A stretch of DNA of 21,389 bases, from assembly GCA_030431355.1 (NCBI GenBank), contig JAUIJG010000026.1:1-21389 (forward strand), given 5' to 3'. This document shows, piece after piece, positions 6,589 to 14,237 of the stretch; positions within the stretch are counted from its first letter, which is position 1; every line of letters starts with the position of its first letter. Under the pieces are notes generated by a model. It was given only the letters and a program-made list of their open reading frames with translations. It was not told the origin of the DNA and ran no database searches. The stretch comes from a bacterium (GTDB lineage Bacteria; Cyanobacteriota; Vampirovibrionia; Obscuribacterales; Obscuribacteraceae). The translations under genes were made by a program, and so were the position numbers.

Positions 6589-9537
6589 GTGAAAGTCGCG
6601 GCAAATTCGCAAATAGAAAATAAACTCGATTTTGATGAGATTTTGGAGCTGGTCGAAAAACCCGGTCAGTATCTAGGAAATGAATGGGGTGCGGTCCGCA
6701 AGAGCTTTGAATCGGCTCGGGCTAGATTACTTCTTGCTTTTCCAGACATCTACGAGCTGGGAATGTCCAATTTCGGACTGAAGATCCTTTATCAGGTGGT
6801 TAATCAGATTCCTGAATTCATGGTTGACCGAACCTATGCCCCGGCTCGCGATATGGAAGCCATTTTAAGAGAAAGAGAGATTCCACTATGGGCCTGGGAA
6901 TCGAGAAGACCTGTCTCTGAGTTCGATTTATTGGGCTTTTCGCTTCAGTACGAACTGACTTACACCAATGTTCTCAATATGCTTGAGCTATCTCAGCTGG
7001 AGATCCAAAGCGAAGACCGTGAATCCCAGAGGCTCTTTCCTCTTGTATTCGGAGGCGGACCCTCGGCCATAAATCCGGAGCCCATGGCTGCCTTCTTCGA
7101 CTTTTTTATGATCGGCGATGGCGAATCCGCCGTACCCAGGGCCTTGAAGATTATTGATGAGGTTAAGTCTCAGCTGGCAGAGGTAGAAGGAGAGCTGACC
7201 GGCGAAGCTCTCAAGTTCGTTAGACGAAGATTGCTTTACAAACTTGCCCTTGAAGTTCCGGGTATTTATGTTCCCATTCTCTCGGTGCAGAGCGAAGGTG
7301 AGCCTGTGGCGAAGCCCCGCTCGGTTGAAGACCTCCGCGAATTTCTCGGATTAAACATTGGTAGCTCCTCTCCTTATGATCAACTGTCAAGAACCTGGTT
7401 CCCGGCTCTCGATGGTGATAAGACCGGAATTAATGAGAGGGTCTTCCGGCAAGTCTCACCCCTGAATGATGTCAATCAGCCCACCAAGTCCCTTGTTCCA
7501 TATCTAGCCCTGGTGCATGATCGCGAGGTTCTGGAAGTTAGAAGAGGGTGTGACCGAGGTTGTCGATTCTGCCAACCGGGTTACTCATTCCTTCCTGTGC
7601 GGGAGCGTTCCGCTGAAGACATTCTTGACCTTTCCAAAAAAGCTCTGGCTAACAGCGGTCACGAAGAATACTCCATGCTCTCTTTGTGTGTCAGCGATTA
7701 CACAAGCCTCACCGAATCGGTCCGGGCGCTAAACAGAGAACATAGCTCCAGAAGGACCTCGATCTCCTTCCCCAGCCAGCGAGCCGATCGGATGAATCTC
7801 GACATAGCGGAAGAGTTGAAGACAGTTCGTAAATCCGGTATCACCCTCGCGCCTGAAGCGGGAACCGAGCGGATGAGAAGAGTGATAAATAAAGGACTCA
7901 ATCATCAGCAGATTATTTCCGCCATTGAGTCGGCTTATAAATCCGGCTGGAACTCGGTAAAGCTCTATTTTATGTGTTGTCTCCCCACGGAGACCGATGA
8001 AGACCTGATGGGAATTATCGAACTCCTGAAAGAAGCGACTGAAAAGTGTCGCTTGATCAGAAGAGCCGATCCCGATAATCATGCCAAACAGATTGAGTTT
8101 ACCTGCACGATTTCGAATTTCGTGCCGAAGCCCTTTACGCCTTTCCAGTGGTTCGGTCAGGTGAGTCGGGAAGAGACTCGACGTAAACATAGAGTTCTTA
8201 AGAACGCGCTGAAAGATGCCCGTCTTAATAATGTCACCTTGAATGTAACCGAGCCTGAGATCAGTCTTCTTGAAGCAGTTATCTCCAGAGGCGATAGAAG
8301 TTACTCAGATCTGATCTATAAGGCATTTAGAGCCGGCGCTACATTTGATGCCTGGGATGATCAATTTAGACCTTCCCTCTGGCATAAGGTAGCCGAAGAG
8401 AGCGGCACGACTCTGGAAGAGATGGCTTGTGTCGACCGTGAAGTCGGCTCAACCCAGGCCTGGGAAGTTGTTCATATCGGCCTGCACAACTGGTGGATGC
8501 AGAAAGAGTGGGAGAAGGCTATCTCCGAAGACGAGACGGGCAATTGCACAGAGAATACCTGTCATGCCTGCGGTGTCTGCACCGAGCTGGATACCAACCA
8601 TGAGCTGGCAAACCCAAGTCCGGAAGTGATGAAGAAAAATCCTTTCGTGAAGGAGCTTGCCGCCCATGATGATGATGACTCCCATCCATCACTGTTTTTC
8701 ACCAAGCCGCAAGAAGCACCACCGGCGGAGACAGTTCAAAGATTGAGATTTGAGTTTACCAAGACCGGTGATCTGCGTTTTATCGGCCATCTCGATCTAC
8801 AAACTTTGTTAATTCGAGCACTGCGAAGGGCCCAGATAACAATGTCTTACAGTCAGGGCTTCAACCCTTCTCCTAAGCTTTCTCTGGCTGCGCCATTATC
8901 TCTATTTATGGAGAGTTCGGCAGAGGTGGCTGAGTTGGAAGTGGCTGAGCGCATAGACTTGACCGAGTTTCGCTCCCGAGTCAATGCCCAGCTTCCTGAG
9001 GAGGTTCAGGTCACAAGAGTATTTGAGCTAATGGAGAAGCCGGCGGAGTCACTTTCCAGCGCCCTTCAGACAGCCACATACCGATTGACCTTCTCCCATG
9101 TGGAAGGCGAACAACAAGACGATTCCGAATCAGTATTAGATATGGTCTCTTCCAAAGTGGATGAGATCAATGAAGCAGACGAAATTCTCGTGGCTGTGCG
9201 GAAGAAACGCCGCAAAGGCAGGAGAAAGAAGAAGTCCGGTTCAAGCCAAGATCAACCGACCATGAAAAACATCAGGGATGGTATCAAGCGACTTGAGCTA
9301 ACAGATAGCAAAGAATTAGTTTTAGAGATGGAGCTTTCCTGCAACTCTGAATTGTATGTAAAGCCCCAGGACCTTTTGGAACGCATAAGTCCAAAAATTA
9401 AATGGAGGATATGTAGAACCGGTCTTAAAGGCCGTAATGCAATAGAGCTGATTAATCACGATCTAAAAAGTTATCGTCAGGGGGACACCACGACAGAGCC
9501 TCCTGAATTAGAGAAAGAACTTTCAAAAGTTAAATAA
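6589..9537 (+). CDS. Fused radical SAM protein: TIGR03960 domain plus TIGR03936/DUF2344 domain
   Basis: 982 aa. The N-terminal part (about 1-310) contains a cobalamin-binding-like region (LLLAFPDIYELGMSNFGLKI, LLGFSLQYELTYTN, VFGGGPSAINPEPM). The radical SAM 4Fe-4S motif CDRGCRFC is at Cys321, Cys325 and Cys328, followed by LSLCVSDYTSL, TLAPEAGTERMRRVINKG and VKLYFMCCLPTETDED. A second cysteine cluster CTENTCHACGVC is at about 653-664. From about 718 the DUF2344 domain begins (RLRFEFTKTGDLRFIGHLDL, SQGFNPSPKLSLAAPLSL), interrupted by a Lys/Arg-rich insertion near 871-883. The two-domain fusion is known across many bacteria and is repeatedly found next to RNase E/G and ribosomal protein L21; its reaction is not established. 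The GTG at 6589 is the only start before an in-frame TAA at 6571; its Shine-Dalgarno is weak. The RNase gene follows after 12 nt, so one operon is nearly certain. Confidence 0.92.
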   Translation: MKVAANSQIENKLDFDEILELVEKPGQYLGNEWGAVRKSFESARARLLLAFPDIYELGMSNFGLKILYQVVNQIPEFMVDRTYAPARDMEAILREREIPLWAWESRRPVSEFDLLGFSLQYELTYTNVLNMLELSQLEIQSEDRESQRLFPLVFGGGPSAINPEPMAAFFDFFMIGDGESAVPRALKIIDEVKSQLAEVEGELTGEALKFVRRRLLYKLALEVPGIYVPILSVQSEGEPVAKPRSVEDLREFLGLNIGSSSPYDQLSRTWFPALDGDKTGINERVFRQVSPLNDVNQPTKSLVPYLALVHDREVLEVRRGCDRGCRFCQPGYSFLPVRERSAEDILDLSKKALANSGHEEYSMLSLCVSDYTSLTESVRALNREHSSRRTSISFPSQRADRMNLDIAEELKTVRKSGITLAPEAGTERMRRVINKGLNHQQIISAIESAYKSGWNSVKLYFMCCLPTETDEDLMGIIELLKEATEKCRLIRRADPDNHAKQIEFTCTISNFVPKPFTPFQWFGQVSREETRRKHRVLKNALKDARLNNVTLNVTEPEISLLEAVISRGDRSYSDLIYKAFRAGATFDAWDDQFRPSLWHKVAEESGTTLEEMACVDREVGSTQAWEVVHIGLHNWWMQKEWEKAISEDETGNCTENTCHACGVCTELDTNHELANPSPEVMKKNPFVKELAAHDDDDSHPSLFFTKPQEAPPAETVQRLRFEFTKTGDLRFIGHLDLQTLLIRALRRAQITMSYSQGFNPSPKLSLAAPLSLFMESSAEVAELEVAERIDLTEFRSRVNAQLPEEVQVTRVFELMEKPAESLSSALQTATYRLTFSHVEGEQQDDSESVLDMVSSKVDEINEADEILVAVRKKRRKGRRKKKSGSSQDQPTMKNIRDGIKRLELTDSKELVLEMELSCNSELYVKPQDLLERISPKIKWRICRTGLKGRNAIELINHDLKSYRQGDTTTEPPELEKELSKVK

Positions 9538-9549
9538 GTAGAGGAACCT

Positions 9550-11793
9550 ATGAGAAAGTCATTAGTTATATCCGAACAAGACAGCATTGCCGCTCTGTTA
9601 GAAAATGATCGGGTGGCGGAGTTTTTTGTCAACCGCGGAGAGTTGCTCCTCGGTGATATCTATACCTGTAGTGTGGAGAACATTTTGCCCGGAATCGACG
9701 CGGCATTTGTCAATTTAGGCAAAGACAAAATGGGCTTCCTTCACGCCAACGATGTTCCCGGTCAGGGACCGCTGAAAGAGAGGCTGGTGCCCAAGCAGAA
9801 ATTACTGGTGCAGATCACTAAAGAGCCCACCGGTCACAAAGGACCGCGGGTCTCGACCGCCATCAGCTTGCCTGGTCGATTTCTGGTTCTCGTGCCGGAA
9901 GAGAGGGGCGTGTCAATTTCCAGACGAATAAGTGAATCCCGTGAGAGGGCGCGTCTTAAATCCGTAGTCAATCTGATGAAACCACCCGGTATCGGTCTTA
10001 TCATAAGAACCGAAGCAAAAGGGCAGGGAGAAGATGAGCTTTACGAAGACTTCGAGCAACTCTGGGATACATGGCAAACCATTGTTTCTGAAGCGGAAGA
10101 GTCCATCGGACCGACCCTTATATATAGGGATCAGGACCTTCTCTATAGAATTATTCGTGATGCATACTCCCACGAAGTTACCGAGATAATCGTCGACAGT
10201 CCGGAAGGGCAAAAACGTGCTCAAGATTACTTGAAAGGTTGGGCAAGCAAGAATACGAAGGTGAATTTCCACACCGGAGAAGAGTCTCTTCTTGTGGAGA
10301 AAAATATCGTTCGGGAGATTGAAACCGCGCTTACCGACCGAGCTGAACTTCCCAGTGGTGGACACCTCAACATCCAACCTACAGAAGCGCTTACCGTTAT
10401 CGACGTCAACTCTGGACGTTTCACAAGCTCCCGCACCCAGGCGGAAACTGTGCGACGCACCAACCTGGAAGCTGCCCAGGAGATTCCTAGGCAGTTGCGC
10501 TTGAGAAACATCGGTGGCATGGTCATTGTAGACTTCATCGATATGGAGAGCCGCAGAGATCAGCAGCAGGTTCTTGAAGTTTTCCAGAGAGTGCTGGAAG
10601 ACGATAGAGCGAAGCCCCAGGTTGGACAACTTTCTGATCTCGGTCTGGTCGAGCTGACCAGACGCAGGCAGGGTCAGAGCTTGAGAGAACTCTTTACCTC
10701 CCAGTGCAGCCACTGTGTTGGCCAGGGAATCATGCCGGACCTGGTGATCGGACCATCCGAAAACAGGACAGCTATCTCCATCAAACAGGATGACGAGGAT
10801 CCTGTAACAAAGCAGACTCCCACGAAAATGAAAGCTCTTAAGTCTGCTTCGGCCACCAGCTCTGGCAGAGTGATATCCACCCTTAAGGAAGCTCCCCGGG
10901 ACGAAGACGAGAAAATTCCCGATGAACTTTTAGAGCAAGTACCCCAGGATCTTTTAGAGCCGGAGAAAAGATCCGGTGATAGACGATTCAAGCGTCTCGG
11001 ACCTGCCCATGATCAAGACGATGATGAAGATGAAGAGATAACTTTGAAAGTAGAAGGCACCAAAATCGAAGGCGGCTCCGTTCTTTTCGAAGAGAGTCTC
11101 ACTGAAGATTCCTCCGATGAACAGGACCAGGACTCTGAACTGTCTCGGGAGCTTGATCGCAACATCTCCGCCGTGGAAGAGGTTTATAACGAAATTTCCT
11201 CCCATGGTGAGGCTGTGGAAGAGGTTGATGGTGAAGTTGTCGAAGAAGAAATCAAGGAAGTTTCCGTCGAAAATCAGGAAGCTTACCTTGAAGACATCGC
11301 CACTGCCAGCCCCCACGAAGCGGTGGAAGGACCGGTTACCGGAGTTTTTACTCTGAAGAGCCGGGCAGATGAAAACCTTGATTCTGAGTCAGGTTCCGAG
11401 GAAGCTGAATTGGCTTCGGTGGAACCGGCAGAGGATAAGGCTCTGGAGTCCAGCGCTTCCAATTCTTTTCTTATAAAAGAAGAGAGAGCAGTGGAACTTG
11501 ATTCGGTGCCTACTGTTTCAGTGGATACAGATTCTGAAGCCGGAAGCGCCGTTGAAGAGAAGAAGCAAGAAGAATCTAGCAAGTCTTCCTCTTCTGGTTT
11601 TCCTTCTCCTTTCGGTTTCTTCAACTCCATGACTAAGAGTTCGGAGCCTGAGAAAAAGGAAGAGAAAGGGGAGAGCTTCGATCAGCTCAAGCTGGCTACT
11701 TTCGCCACCGATAGCTCTTATTCGAAGCCTTCCGATGAGTCCACTTCCTCCGAGGGTGGCAACAGCCCGGAAGGAAACAGAGACAACGAATAG
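9550..11793 (+). CDS. rne: Ribonuclease E/G family endoribonuclease with long acidic C-terminal tail
   Basis: 747 aa. The catalytic half (about 1-400) is typical of Rne/Rng. It has an N-terminal S1 region (GDIYTCSVENILPGIDAAFV, NLGKDKMGFLHANDV) and 5' sensor/RNase H-like sequences (GIGLIIRTEAKG). The metal-binding aspartates lie in TVIDVNSGRF (about Asp285) and IVDFIDMES (about Asp328), followed by QLSDLGLVELTRRRQGQSL. The Zn-link cysteines are in CSHC (about 385-388). Residues from about 405 are predicted disordered, Ser/Glu/Asp-rich, without the Arg-rich microdomains seen in E. coli RNase E or the basic nonapeptide of cyanobacterial enzymes. ATG start with AGAGGA at 7-8 nt. The family performs single-strand endonucleolytic mRNA and rRNA processing. 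It lies 12 nt after the radical SAM gene and is closed by a strong terminator. Confidence 0.94.
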   Translation: MRKSLVISEQDSIAALLENDRVAEFFVNRGELLLGDIYTCSVENILPGIDAAFVNLGKDKMGFLHANDVPGQGPLKERLVPKQKLLVQITKEPTGHKGPRVSTAISLPGRFLVLVPEERGVSISRRISESRERARLKSVVNLMKPPGIGLIIRTEAKGQGEDELYEDFEQLWDTWQTIVSEAEESIGPTLIYRDQDLLYRIIRDAYSHEVTEIIVDSPEGQKRAQDYLKGWASKNTKVNFHTGEESLLVEKNIVREIETALTDRAELPSGGHLNIQPTEALTVIDVNSGRFTSSRTQAETVRRTNLEAAQEIPRQLRLRNIGGMVIVDFIDMESRRDQQQVLEVFQRVLEDDRAKPQVGQLSDLGLVELTRRRQGQSLRELFTSQCSHCVGQGIMPDLVIGPSENRTAISIKQDDEDPVTKQTPTKMKALKSASATSSGRVISTLKEAPRDEDEKIPDELLEQVPQDLLEPEKRSGDRRFKRLGPAHDQDDDEDEEITLKVEGTKIEGGSVLFEESLTEDSSDEQDQDSELSRELDRNISAVEEVYNEISSHGEAVEEVDGEVVEEEIKEVSVENQEAYLEDIATASPHEAVEGPVTGVFTLKSRADENLDSESGSEEAELASVEPAEDKALESSASNSFLIKEERAVELDSVPTVSVDTDSEAGSAVEEKKQEESSKSSSSGFPSPFGFFNSMTKSSEPEKKEEKGESFDQLKLATFATDSSYSKPSDESTSSEGGNSPEGNRDNE

Positions 11794-11823
11794 TCGTTGA
11801 ATAGATAGATTATCGAATCTCTC

Positions 11824-11860
11824 AAGTCCTGGTTGTTTATACAGCCAGGACTTTCTATTA
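11824..11860 (+). terminator. Intrinsic terminator after RNase E/G
   Basis: The arms AAGTCCTGGTTGT (11824-11836) and ACAGCCAGGACTT (11841-11853) form a 13-bp stem with a single T-G wobble and a TTAT loop, followed by a T-rich tail (TCTATTATTCTTG). It lies 31 nt after the RNase stop. It sits just beyond the stop codon (11858-11860) of the convergent - strand gene, where it could stop antisense transcription, though the tail is T-rich only in the + direction. Confidence 0.85.
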
Positions 11861-13048
11861 TTCTTGTTTGTTGTTTTTGCGCGCCATACTGAGGCTGAAT
11901 CCAAAGCGCACCGCACTTGATGTCATCTCCGGAGGCAAAATACTAACTCCTAGAGTAGCTTCAGGATCATTCTGGAGGAGCTGTTCAATGTAGCCGCGGT
12001 CAGCTTCAAAAATCTGGTCTTCCACGTAGAATGAACCGCAGAACTCTCCTTTGAATATATAGCCAAGACACATTCCCCTTCCGCCGGACATTGAGACGGC
12101 AAGGGTAGCTGTTCCTTTTTCCTGGGCGAACCAATCGCATATGTAGCGGAGATAGTCCAGGGCGCTGTAGTTGTCTTCTCTCTTGACCGGATAGCCGAGA
12201 AACAGTGCCGACATAGCCAGAGTGATGTTCTCCGGTAGATCATAAAGGCTGACAAGGGTGTCGGGGGATTCTAAATCGTTGAGCATCAAATTTAGCGAAT
12301 CTTCGGTCGGTTTCGTATCAGGATCCGCTCGGCATCCGTAAATACATCCGACTGCTCGTCCTCTGTACAAGAGCATGGCCGCTCGGGAAAGTCTGCTCTC
12401 GCAGGTTGCTTTGACGCATCCTGTTCTCATACCACCTTCAAGGTCGGTGATTAACCATTCGATATCATAGTCGCCTATTCTAAGGGACTTGAGGCTGTCC
12501 TCATCCAGGGGAGGCATGATTAGATCGATGGCCCGTCTTAGTTGGTAAGTTTTCGGTGGGATGCTATTGGCGTAGATCTTGAAAGCTTCTTCTTCGGGAC
12601 TTGGTTGTTGTCCTGTCTGATATTGTTGCTCCTGGCTCTCCAGTGGCTCTTGGGCACCCGTCTGACTTTGGGTTTCCTGGGGACTGAGGGCGGTGTTGGG
12701 ATCATTGGCCATCTGACTGGCCAGGGAGGAGTGTTTTCCTGTTGAATAAACGCCGTCGGGATCTTCGAGCTGTTCGAGCCAGTTGACCGATTGAGAGGAC
12801 TTTGGCTTGCTGCCGGAGCCTGCTGTAAATCGCTCAGAAAGCAGCATTCTATTCTTATCCACGCATACGAACTGGGCCAGTACCTCTTTTCCTGGTAGAT
12901 GAGTCTGGTCGGACGGCAGAAATCCAGGCAGGTTGTCTTTCGGAATGACAACCGCGTAACCGCCCGGTTCGGACTTCACGATTTTGCAAATCACATTTTG
13001 CCCAGGTTTATAACCCTGAATCTTCCAGGGATTAAGTTTGCTGGCCAT
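11858..13048 (-). CDS. S1-like RNA-binding domain protein with duplicated C-terminal module
   Basis: 396 aa. Residues about 10-75 look like an S1/OB domain (GYKPGQNVICKIVKSEPGGY, then LPGFLPSDQTHLPGKEVLAQ). A Gln/Ser/Pro-rich linker (about 76-152) follows. The C-terminal half contains two similar segments of about 47 residues. The first (about 193-239) is DYDIEWLITDLEGGMRTG ... MLLYRGRAVGCIYG. The second (about 296-343) is ALDYLRYICDWFAQEKGT ... GYIFKGEFCGSFYVED. Each shows a helix, then strands, then [YF]-[RK]-G-x-x-x-G, faintly like DUF4388/PATAN-type modules. No catalytic residues are recognised. Good Shine-Dalgarno (TAGGGA about 9 nt before the ATG). It is convergent to RNase E/G; an RNA-related or translation-linked role is suggested only by the S1-like domain. 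No membrane segment is seen. Confidence 0.65.
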   Translation of the reverse strand: MASKLNPWKIQGYKPGQNVICKIVKSEPGGYAVVIPKDNLPGFLPSDQTHLPGKEVLAQFVCVDKNRMLLSERFTAGSGSKPKSSQSVNWLEQLEDPDGVYSTGKHSSLASQMANDPNTALSPQETQSQTGAQEPLESQEQQYQTGQQPSPEEEAFKIYANSIPPKTYQLRRAIDLIMPPLDEDSLKSLRIGDYDIEWLITDLEGGMRTGCVKATCESRLSRAAMLLYRGRAVGCIYGCRADPDTKPTEDSLNLMLNDLESPDTLVSLYDLPENITLAMSALFLGYPVKREDNYSALDYLRYICDWFAQEKGTATLAVSMSGGRGMCLGYIFKGEFCGSFYVEDQIFEADRGYIEQLLQNDPEATLGVSILPPEMTSSAVRFGFSLSMARKNNKQE

Positions 13049-13166
13049 TGCCTAATCCCTAAAAGTGTTACCGGTTCCAGAATTCTGGCAGGAGTCTTGT
13101 AAAAAATTGCCGTTTAAGCGCGTTCCCATATTACGACCCGATGATTCCATAAGGTGTATATCCCTT

Positions 13167-13194
13167 ATCATACTTGAAACAGACCTCTTTTCAG
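13167..13194 (-). promoter_or_regulatory. Candidate sigma-70 promoter for the S1-domain gene
   Basis: Read on the - strand: CTGAAA (revcomp of 13189-13194), a 16-bp spacer, then TATGAT (revcomp of 13167-13172). It lies at the end of the zinc-ribbon gene, about 120 nt before the S1-domain start. It fits four of six and five of six consensus bases. It is a sequence match only and could be fortuitous. Confidence 0.3.
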
Positions 13195-13512
13195 TAGTTT
13201 CCACGCTTTTATTAGCAATGATCTTTCCCTCTCATCAGATGATTGCTCAGATGAATGGCAAGACCCGTGATCATTTTTTTCCACATTTCTCGTGGAAATC
13301 TCACTCGATTTCTCTTGACTATTATTAGTTATATCTATACTAACCACTTTTTCCTGACAGCTCTGGCAGCTGGTAGCGCAGCTAGAATCCACCTCTGACC
13401 GGGTGTTACAGCGTGGACAACGAACCGAACCGGAATTATTTTTTCCGCCGTCCAGGGGAAACTGACACTGGCTGCACAAAACTTTTGACCGTCTGAAAGA
13501 GTTATCCGACAT
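13168..13512 (-). CDS. Small cysteine-rich zinc-ribbon protein downstream of feoA
   Basis: 114 aa. Four cysteines form a zinc-ribbon pattern: Cys13-x2-Cys16 ... Cys32-x2-Cys35 (CSQC, CPRC), with RCPRCNTRSEV as a typical second knuckle. A further CATSCQSC (Cys45, Cys49, Cys52; CX3CX2C) follows. The middle (about 60-95) is polar and disordered, with HGSCH. The C-terminus is an amphipathic, basic helix (SLLIKAWKLLKRGLFQV) that could associate with the membrane or a partner. No family is recognised. The gene starts 3 nt after the feoA stop, so it belongs to the uvrA-fur-feoA operon. Metal binding is likely from the motif; iron or zinc cannot be decided. It has the role of an accessory protein by position only. 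Confidence 0.65.
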   Translation of the reverse strand: MSDNSFRRSKVLCSQCQFPLDGGKNNSGSVRCPRCNTRSEVDSSCATSCQSCQEKVVSIDITNNSQEKSSEISTRNVEKNDHGSCHSSEQSSDERERSLLIKAWKLLKRGLFQV

Positions 13513-13515
13513 AAC

Positions 13516-13743
13516 TTACTTACCGGTCGCCGGTTTGACGATGACACATTTGGCCAGGTCTCTGCCGATGGCCATTTCCGTGTGTTTTTTGCTTATGATT
13601 ACCGGTCCGTTTTTGATGTTTTTTTGAACTTCTATGGTGGAGCCTTCCACAATCCCCCAGCGCATTCCCTGGGTCATGACCTTCTCGTCCGTCATCTCCA
13701 CTACGATAAATTTTTCGCCGTCTTCGGCTTCGGCTAATGTCAT
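13516..13743 (-). CDS. feoA: FeoA-domain protein
   Basis: A small SH3-like FeoA domain of 75 aa: [17 protein letters not shown], then MTQGMRWGIVEGSTIEVQKN and GPVIISKKHTEMAIGRDLAK followed by CVIVK. The conserved GM-x-x-G-x-x-x-G and the closing I-x-R-x-x-A-x-x-I/V-x-V pattern are clear. FeoA normally assists the FeoB ferrous-iron transporter in the cytoplasm, and the same fold also occurs at the end of DtxR-type regulators. I chose the ATG at 13743 because it overlaps the fur stop as ATGA and has GGAG 8 nt upstream; a GTG at 13761 would add six residues. FeoB is not in the window. The gene sits between fur and a zinc-ribbon gene, so iron-linked function is probable. Confidence 0.85.
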   Translation of the reverse strand: MTLAEAEDGEKFIVVEMTDEKVMTQGMRWGIVEGSTIEVQKNIKNGPVIISKKHTEMAIGRDLAKCVIVKPATGK

Positions 13744-14237
13744 TTCTGGCACTCCGGACACTGTCCAAAAATCTTGAATTGGGCATCGACCACTTCAAAA
13801 TCATATCTAGCACCAATTTTCTGACCGGCGTCTTCCAGGAAATGATCCTCGAATTCCAGGGTCTTATTGCAGTTGGTGCAGATAATATGTTGGTGGGGTA
13901 GATCGTCCTGTTTTAACTCATAGTGTTTGTGACCCTCGGCAAAGTCAAGCTCTCTGAGCAAACCCAGAGAGGAGAGCAACTTGAGAGTTCTGTAGGCGGT
14001 TGCCAGGCTTACATTCATGCCTTCATCCACCAACTTACCGTGCAAATCTTCTGCAGAGAGATGGTGCCCGTGAGGCAAATCAATAAAGATTCGTAGAATC
14101 TTTTCGCGCTGAGCTGTAATCCGGTGCCCTTTCTTTCTGAGGCTTTCTATTACCGGATTTAATTCTGGTTCTGTGGTTAGATTTTCGGCTTCTCTGCTCA
14201 TTGTACTTTGTCCAGGCCTGTCCCTATGATAACTCAT
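13740..14237 (-). CDS. fur: Fur-family metal-responsive transcriptional regulator
   Basis: 165 aa from the ATG at 14237. The DNA-binding winged helix is visible ([50 protein letters not shown]). The metal-binding dimerisation domain follows: [38 protein letters not shown] and the C-terminal CPECQK. The two CxxC pairs form the structural zinc site, and the His-rich segment the regulatory site. The 5' ATG overlaps the uvrA stop (ATGA). A second ATG at 14201 (MSREAENL) would remove twelve non-conserved residues and is a possible start. Fur, PerR and Zur cannot be separated with certainty; adjacency to feoA favours iron sensing. No Fur box was recognised near the operon. Translational coupling to uvrA and feoA is likely. 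Confidence 0.9.
   Translation of the reverse strand: MSYHRDRPGQSTMSREAENLTTEPELNPVIESLRKKGHRITAQREKILRIFIDLPHGHHLSAEDLHGKLVDEGMNVSLATAYRTLKLLSSLGLLRELDFAEGHKHYELKQDDLPHQHIICTNCNKTLEFEDHFLEDAGQKIGARYDFEVVDAQFKIFGQCPECQK

Noticed and set aside
9913..10713. A 266-aa antisense frame over the RNase E/G catalytic core
   Set aside because: It lies opposite highly conserved RNase E/G sequence and has no recognisable domain, so it is a shadow.
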